The notes below the pieces were generated by a model. The model saw only the letters and a program-made list of their open reading frames with translations, did no database searches and was not told the DNA's origin. A program made the translations under genes and the position numbers. 64,000 nucleotides of DNA from Silurus meridionalis (Eukaryota; Chordata; Actinopteri; Siluriformes; Siluridae): assembly GCF_014805685.1 (NCBI RefSeq), contig NC_060906.1, positions 23,390,126-23,454,125 on the forward strand, written 5' to 3'. Positions within the stretch are counted from its first letter, which is position 1, and every line of letters begins with the position of its first letter. Shown here in pieces: positions 36,334 to 45,530 of the stretch.

Positions 36334-39300
36334 TGTCGAGATGCACACAGCAGTCTGTATTAGTGCGATACTGTGATATATTAGTGCTTCTTCCTCAAAC
36401 TGTTACCACAAACTTTGACGCAAACAAATGTGTTGCACCCTCCAAGAAGATCTCCTGCTAAAAAGCCCCAATCCTATTGCCCAAGTCTAAAAAAATAAAT
36501 ATAAACGTCTAAAAATCTACATTTTGCCCTTAAAAAGTCTTACATTCGCTGTTCCAGATCTTAAATAATTGTGAACAGGTCTTAATGCTCCGACGTGCAC
36601 GTAACTCTACCGCTAATGTTTATTAAAATGCTCCTGTTTTTGTTTTGTTTGTTGATTTGCGTGTTGTTGTAGTTCCTATTTTTGCTGGTCCAAATATAAT
36701 TCGCCTTATTACAGCTACAGATAAAACCCACATGCGACAGCCAATCAGCTTTCTGTTATTGGGCCGAATCTTTCTCGGGTTGTAAAACAGACGGATTTTA
36801 TTTTGCAGATACGGCGAAGTTTAGCGATTACGTGGCTTAAAAATAATTAATTTAGGACTTGGTTAAGTCCAGTCTCTAACAACGATGTCATCAAAAAATC
36901 CTTTAAGGCTTAAATCCTTAAATTTCATTCTTAATGATCTTAAAAACATTCTATAGTACCTCCTCACCTCACCTACATTAATACCTGACTTTACTAACAC
37001 CCTTGTGCATGAATGAATCTCCACAAAAATCCAGAGGAACATCTTCCCAGGAGAGTGGAGCTCATTCATAAGAGCAAATGGAGACTAAATTTGGTTTGAG
37101 ATGTTTAAAAAGGGGCACATAGCTATTCTGTGGTGAGGTGTCCACACACACTTTTATCAGACAAACAGAGAGACAAACGTCTACCTTTAAAACAAGCATG
37201 TAGGCACATACTCTCATCTCTGGACCTCAGGAGAGTATATCACAAAATACACGTTTTATGCGTGGACCTGCATGTCCCAAAACGATGAGGAGCAGTGATG
37301 GACAACGCTGAGATGTGTGACCATATTGGGGAACAAATCCCACAATTAGGTTTGGTCCCCCAGTCCCACAGTGTCTTTACCTAAACCTTTCTACCAGGGA
37401 TGAGAAGATTCATAGATCAGCATATCAGCAGAAAAGTTAACGATGTGATGCACCGATTTATAAAACGTGTGCATTGGATACAAGTTTGTATCAGGATACA
37501 TCGTTTCGAACATATTTGTGTATTCTCTCTAATAGTTATATATAAATAAATCATTTTTAATGATGCATCAATGTTTAAAACGATGCATCGTGATACGAAT
37601 GCCCACTTGTATCCAATGCACACTATTTTTAAACACGATGCATCAGTGTTCTGAGAGTCACATGAATACAGATTAACATGGTAGAGGTAAAGCTGCATCT
37701 TCCTGAAGACAGAACAGCGTTTTTTTTAATCTGGGGTTTATTTCACCACAAATGCGTGTGTGTAAAAGAGACGTGCGTTAGAAAAGTAAAAAAAAAATTA
37801 ATTAATTAATTAAAGTGATGATTTGCTGTCTGTCTGAACCGAAGATATAAAAGTGAACTTTCTGCACCATATGGAATTGCATAGCATCTGTTTTTTTTTT
37901 TTTTTTTTCTTTTTGAATCAAATGGAAATCAGATCACACTGCATCGGTAGCTGCTTGATATGTATTTATATTGTATCATCGGCTGTGCGTCGAGATTCAC
38001 ATCAATGCTAACATCCTGTTTAATCCCGAGTGCCTGGATTGTGTGAACTCGACACCAAAATGAGCAAAATAGGAAGTCAAATGTTTTGGTGAGAATTTAG
38101 ACGTGCTCATTAAAATATTGAGACAACACCGGGTCTGATTTGAGCCGCTCTATACTGCAGACCCTTTTTGTTCCCGTAGTAACGGCTGTCTCCACCCCCT
38201 GTTGAAGTTATGCACTCTGCCATGAGTCCCATCCGAAAACCGTCCTTTCACTCCTGTAAATCACGGCTTGGATAAAGTGTTTATTTTTTATTTATTTATT
38301 TTTTTCCCCCATCTATCCATTCTCACTTTATGACTTTGGCCTTGCATCACTCATTTTTATCTCTCTCTATTTTTTTCTGTCTCTCTCTCTCTCTCTCTGC
38401 TCTTACTCTTTGTCAGCATGTCTTTGTGAGGGTGTGGGTGACTCTTATGGTTCTGTTCTTGCTTTGACCCCTTTTAACATCCTCAGATATTCTTTTTCGG
38501 TCTCTCAGTGTGTGCCAGTAATAACAGAGTGCAACACACACACACACACACACTGTGGCCTGAGCGCTGGACCGCTCTCAGCAGTCTAGAATTATCCCTC
38601 TCTCGCCCGACCCTGCACACCGGCTCAGGTCACGGAAGGCCGGCAAACACGTCTTGACCCGTATTTAGCCTGAGCTCGCAGTGAAGGTTTTCAAATGAAA
38701 GAGCGGTACGCCTCGGATTGTGCCTCGGATTGTGCCTCGGGCTGTGCCTCTGACTGTATTGAATTGTGTCTCGAATTGTGCCTTCAGTTGTGTCTTCCAT
38801 TGTGTCAGGATTGTGCCTCGTATTGTGTCTCTGATTGTGTCTTCAATTGTGTCTTGGGTTCTTCCTTGGACTGGGCCTCTGATTTCTGTCTTGGAGTGTG
38901 TCTCTGATTAGGCTTTGGATTGTACCTCAGGTTGTGTCTCCGATTGTGTCTTTTATTGTGCCTTTTCAACATATTTAGATTGCTCCAGTTCCCAATCCCT
39001 GCTTCTGACGGACAGGAAGAGAAACTTCAGGATGTTAGGAAAGGAAGTCCTACCGGATGTGTCTCTCTCCGTTCCATTCATATGATGGCATACCGGAAAC
39101 AGGAAAAGCACCTTCTTTCAGACGTTAGTGTGTATTAAAGTACACAGACTGCACTGTGTTTTATTTGAAGGCTTTTTCATACAAGTCTCACTGATGGTTT
39201 GTCGTGCGCAAAAGAAGTCCCACAAGAGTGAAATGATTTATTGTTGAAACTACCATTTTTCAGCATAGAAGATTTCACAGTTTCTCTGTAAAGCAGTAAC

Positions 39301-42300
39301 TACTTTTACTACCCCTGATGCAAGTCTTAACATCGAGAGAGGAAACAGGAATGGGTGACTTCCTGTAACTCTCAGTTCACCATCATAGGGTGGACAATTT
39401 GTTCAAGATTCTTGCCCTTTGACCTGTGATTTCCTCCAGAGCTGACAAACAGATTTCTAGCAAAGCCCAGACCCAACCGAGTGTTTCTTTCTGTCTCAAG
39501 ACAGGTGGTAGCTCAGTGGTTAAGCTGTTGGGCTTTCAAAAGGTCATGAGTTCAGATCTCAGCACCACCAAGCTGCTGGGTTCTTGAGCGAGGCCCTTAA
39601 CATGCTATCATGCCATTTAGCCTAGTCTACACTGAGGGCATTTGGCAGACGCCCTTATCCAAAGCGACTTAGAATAATCACATTTATAGAACTGAGCAGT
39701 TGAGGGTTAAGGGCTTTGCTCAAGGGGGTGACAGTGGCAGCTTGATGGAAACCAGTCCTGTGTCTCAGACGCCGGATTTCTTCGGGCGACACAGAAGAAA
39801 AAGCATCCTGCTGGCTGAAATCAGCACTTGGCTATTCTATCTCAGGTTATCCTAAATGCTTACCTCTAGGATGCTGAGTGGAACTTCTAGTATGTTCTGC
39901 CTCGATGTTGAGGGTCTGCATTGCTGCATTGAAATAGTAAAATAAATAGCTGTAGAAATGAAACGCTTCCAGGGAAAGAAAATAAATAAATAATATCTGA
40001 AAGAAAAATGATATTTAAAACCCATTTTTTTATATAATATAAGAAATGCATGTACATGCACAAGCTTGTTTTTGTAACAGTGTATCGTATTATTATAGTA
40101 ACAATATGAATAAATTGTAGCGTAGATTAGAGCCACATCTGCGTCCGAACCTGCGTCTGCACTCGTCTCTCTCAGATCCATTGCTGTTCTGTTCTTTTTC
40201 TTAGCACGGTTCCCGGTTTGCAGTCTATTTCAGTGCTCTTATCTAACACCTCAGAAATTACACAACGGTCAGGTTTGCTGTACACCGACCACCATAACGG
40301 AGCCAAGCCAGGACACGCAGCATGCGTATGGAAATTGTAATCCTTTTGTTGAATATTGCTGTATTTTGTAACTGGAGTGGGCGTAAGGATCATGTGAACG
40401 CTCAGCATTGTGTGTGTGTGTGTGTGTGTGGGTGGTTGGTTATGTCGCAGTCATTATATTCCCTTGCATAATGAGTCTCGAGTGTTTCTCCAAATCGGCT
40501 GCTGTCATCTTTTTTTTTTCCCCCTTCCATCCCCCACAAAGTGTCTTTGTGTCTAATCTAGGTCTGAGTGTTCTGACATCTGATCACGTCTCTCCTTTCA
40601 GACGTCCCGGTCAGTAAATCCGGCCCGGCGTACTCGGGAGGCCCACGTATCCAGAGGCAGGAGCAGGTCATTCACCTGTCGCCTAAGAAGAGCAGCCAGG
40701 TGAGTGGGGAGACTTGATGAGTGCCTCGTGAGCTGCTGAAATCTTTATGGGGTTTTTAGAGCAGTAGGAGGATTCCAGTGGGCTGTCAATCAAACCAGAT
40801 CGTACCATAAGACCAGGCGGGGATTCTTATGCAATGTTCTTGATTATTTGCTCTATCAGCATGCTTGTGTTGTTTTATTCCCCTTGGACCACAGTACCTT
40901 TTCTAGTTTCTTCTCTGCTTCTGTTCTTGTGCAGTCAGAGGGCCCATATTCCCACTCGAGCAGTAACACCCTGTCCAGTACGGCGTCCAGCGGTGCACAC
41001 AGCGATGACAAATGGTACGATCTGGGAGCCGGAGGTCAGAGCGATGTTGGTGACTCTGAGCCCAACGGTCTGGGTGGAGGCGGATACCTGCAGGGCTCCT
41101 CAGCTGACAGCGGCATTGACGCCACCTCTTATGTGCCCCATCATGGTAGCTCGAGCTCCCTACTTGCCGTGGGTACGTCAGCACCTCGGGAGAGGGTCGC
41201 CTCACCATGGCACGGTCCGTCCGATGGAGGGCGTAGAGTCCTGGAGCGGTCGCCCCCGGCTGCGGAGCCTCCTGTCGCCCCTGCAGAGCCTCCGACCACG
41301 CGCAGTCCTCCTACACACCTCCTAATGCGTGACAGCAGCTCGTACAGCCTCAGCGACATGGCCGTACACGCTAGGTGTTCACTCATACACAGTGCTTGAT
41401 TTAGCATGCCTTCAAAACGTAGCGAACCCCAGCTTTAATCCTGCATCCTGTTTCTTCCACAGCTCTCGTCACTCTGGGAGCTCTGGAGCACTCAGCTCTA
41501 GTCACAACTCTCCTCGAGACGAGTCGCCTTCCACCACCTCGCCCTCCTCCTCCTCCTCTCAGAGCTCAGTTTCTCCAGGACCTAAGAGTTTCTACCCTCG
41601 CCAGGGAGCCACCAGCAAGTACCTGATCGGCTGGAGGAAACCGGGGAGCACAATCAACTCTGTCGACTTTGGAGACACCCGGAAGTGAGTGCTGGTTTTA
41701 AAAAGGATGCGCCAGTGTCCATAGAAAAAAAAAAGGAATCTGTGTTTCTATTATTGTTCAGGGATTGTTCGCCCCCTTGTGGTCAGATTTTGCAGGTGTC
41801 CATTTCAATTTTATAGTCTACCATTAAAGACTCTAAAAGTCCTGAAAATACCTAATTTTATTTCATTTGGCTTCCAGGAGGCCTCAGGGCGAAGGAGCAG
41901 AAAGTGTACCATCTCAGACACGGCCATCTCTTCGAGACCTGCACTCTCCTCAGCCGCTGGGCAAATCCACTGTAGAGGAGGATCTGAAGAAACTCATCAC
42001 CCTGGACAGCCCTCCTGCCATACATCATGACGACAAGGTACACACACACACAGGCTGAAGGATATATTAAAGTTTATCCTATAGCACTGTTGGATTTACA
42101 GGTTTATATAAATCTGCTTGATGATGATGATGATGATGATGATGGATGTGTTTTCCTCATGTATTTTGTCATTTATGTGTTGTAGTCCCTGCAGCCGCCG
42201 TGTTCAGGTGCGAGTGGTACGGGCCGGCGCTCTCTGCAGCGCACCCTCTCTGACGAGAGTATTTATCGAGGCCAGCGCTTGCCGTCACTGGGAGATACGG

Positions 42301-43421
42301 TGTTGGAGCAGGCCCTTGCCAGCGACGTGCTCTTCAGCTGCTCGACCCTGCCACGTTCGCCCACCACCCGCGGTGCCCCCCTGCGCAGGCCCTCCTACAA
42401 ACTGGGCATTAAGATGCATGGTGAGTAGCTCGTGGGTAAGGATCATTACAGGCCACCAAAGAGAGTACAGGTTACACATGGAAAGGTGATGTGGAGATGG
42501 ATGGATGTATGGATGGATGAATGGAAAGGTTGTGTGATGGATGGATAGCTGGATGGGGAGATTAATTATTAGAAAGACATTTGAATGGATAGATAAAAAG
42601 AGAGATGGAGTGATTGTTGAATATATGACTTATTGAAAATCTGGACGGATATTTGGATGGATAGACAGATGGAGAGATGGATGGATGGATGGATGGCCTA
42701 GGAGGTTGATAAATGGATATTTGGATGGATGCATGCATGTATGAATGTATGGATTAAAGGATGGATATCTCAGAAGGTTCATGAAAATGGATGTTTGGAT
42801 GGATGGATAGATAAAAGGATGGACATATAGACTGTTGAATGGATGGACAGATGAGCGCTTGAGGGAGGGATGGATGGATGGATGGATGGATGGATGGATG
42901 GACTGATGTATTTTTGGGTGGATAGGCAGATAGGGAGATGGATGGATGGATGGATGGATGGATATTTAGGTGGATAGGCAGATAGAAATATGGATGGATG
43001 GACTGATGAATAGACAAATATTTAGACAGATAGGCAGATAGAGAGATTGATCAATGGATAGATTAATAGACAGATATTTGAATGAAGGGGCAGATAGAGA
43101 GATGGGTAGATGTTGGATTAATAGACTGATATTTGAATGAAGGGGCAGATAGAGAGATGGGTAGATGGGCTGATGGATGGATGAATAGACAGATATTTGA
43201 ATAGGCAGGTGGATGGATGGAAAGAAGGAGAGAGAATTGATTTGTGTCTGAGAGAAATGTTGTGGATGAAGCAGTACAATAAACAGTGAAGATTCCACAC
43301 ACAGGAGCAGCACAGTGACTGAAGTAGATAATACACTTATTAAACCATAATGATGTCACACCATGATGTTATGTGTGTAGGATTGTCGCTATGGTTACAT
43401 TATGAAGGAGCGAGGATTTGT

Positions 43422-43467
<46 letters not shown>

Positions 43468-45474
43468 TCCATTTTGCTTTTCATTGAAACCTTTTCACAC
43501 ACAGAAGCCTATAAATAATTACATTTCTTTCCATACATGTGGATGGGCTTTTTTTCTTTACTGTTTATTCATGTTTTCAAAATATTTTATAATTGTTTTA
43601 GTATTCAGCAGCATTTATTTACATCATTGCTGCGTATCATGTAGGTATTCTATCCATCCATCTATCCATCCATCCATCCATCCTCTTAAACATGTCCTTG
43701 TACTAGTAAATAGCTTCACCTCTAAGATCAGACTCACGTTTGTTCTTGACCTGTAGTTTGACACGTGACGTTCGGTGTTTAAGCCCACGTAGACGTAACG
43801 CTCAGAATCGCAGAGGCGATCAGGACGAGTCCGGCGGCAGGACACAGTCCTCGTGTGTTATCAGTGTAATAGTCGGACTCGGTCAGCTGACACGCACCGT
43901 GTGATGTTTTCTCATTGGCCGTGGGTCAGGTGACCTCTCCGCGTCTGACACCTCTCTAGCAGACCTGCACGAGCGCCAGAGGTTACCATCTCCCGAGCTG
44001 GGCCTCATGCCCCTACCCGACACGGACACCGACAGCGGCATGGACTGGAGCCACCTGGTGGATGCTGCCAACGCCTTCGAGGGTGAAGGGAGACCCCCAC
44101 GCAGTGAGCTACCTTTCCTTCTTCTCTTTCTCTCTCTCTCTCTGTCTGTCCGCCTCGTTCACTCGCTGCCCTGCGCTCCGGTCTGCTCGCATGATTACAC
44201 ACAAACCACAAACACAAACTGAATACGACCTCCATATACCACTATACTGCCAACGGTTTGTGGAAACGTGACCAGACGTTTGCTATGTGCTAGTCTCCAT
44301 TTGGGTGGAGTGAGTGTGGAATGGATGGTGGAGTGATTAATAGATGGCGTATTGATTATATGTGTTGATGGACATATGGATGGATGTAATGATTGTTGAT
44401 TATATGGATGGACAGACGCAGGTGGAGAGAGAGATAGATGGATGATGGATGCTCGGTGAAGAGAGATATAGTGACTGTTAAATAAATGGCTTATTGAATG
44501 TATGGATATAATATATAATAACTTCCACTCTTCTGGGAAGATGTTCCACTAGATTTTTGTGGAGATTTGTGAAGATTCATTCAGCTGGTGAGAAGGTGAG
44601 GAGGTCTGGGGTACAGTCAGCGTTCACATTCATCCCAAAGGTGTTCATTAGGGTTTAATAGCAGGAGATCTTCCATTCCAACCCATAGAAAGCAGCTCTT
44701 CATGGCTTGGTGTCCTGGTTCTAGTAAAGGGAAAATGTTATGCTCCTTCATTCACAGACATCCTGAACAATTGTGTGCCTTCAAGCTTTCACTAACATTT
44801 TGTGGAAGAATCACATCTGGCTGGAAAAGCAGGTGTCCCAATACATTTGGTGCTGCAGTACATCTTCTATAGTTATGTTTTTAAGGGTTGGGGATCTGAA
44901 GTTCTGGAGGCCGGAGCGCACGGCTGTGGGTGAAGCAGATAAGGTTCTGAATGCTTTCCTGCTTTCAGAATAAGGACCACTGATCCTCCTGATCTCACCT
45001 TCTCTCCCCTCTCTCCTCTCTCTCTCCTCTCATGCTCACACTCCTCATCTCAGTCCAGAGAAGTTTCATGTTCAGCTCTCAGGACATCAGTCACCGTGGT
45101 GAGAGTGCAGTGAGCTCACAACAGCTGGAGCTGCAGCCTGTACCCCACTCCCGCCTCTCCCCCAGGTAACTCTACCGCCCCTCTACTGCCCCTCTACCTC
45201 CCCTCTGCCACCCCTCTGATATATGAGAACTCACGCTTTCTTTTTTTGCTCCTCTTCCATCTCTTGTCCTCTCTTCTCCTTTCTCTCTTTTTCACTTTTT
45301 TTCCCTACCCTCTCATTCTCTCTCTTGCTTTCTCCGTCCCTTCTTTCCCTCTGTCCCTCTCTCTCTCTCTCTCTACCCCTTGCAATATCTCCCACTTTTC
45401 TTCCCTTCACTCCCTCTCCTTTTTCACTCTCTCTCTTTCTTTCTCTCTCTATCTCTCTCCACTCTTTTTCCCAT

Positions 45475-45530
<56 letters not shown>

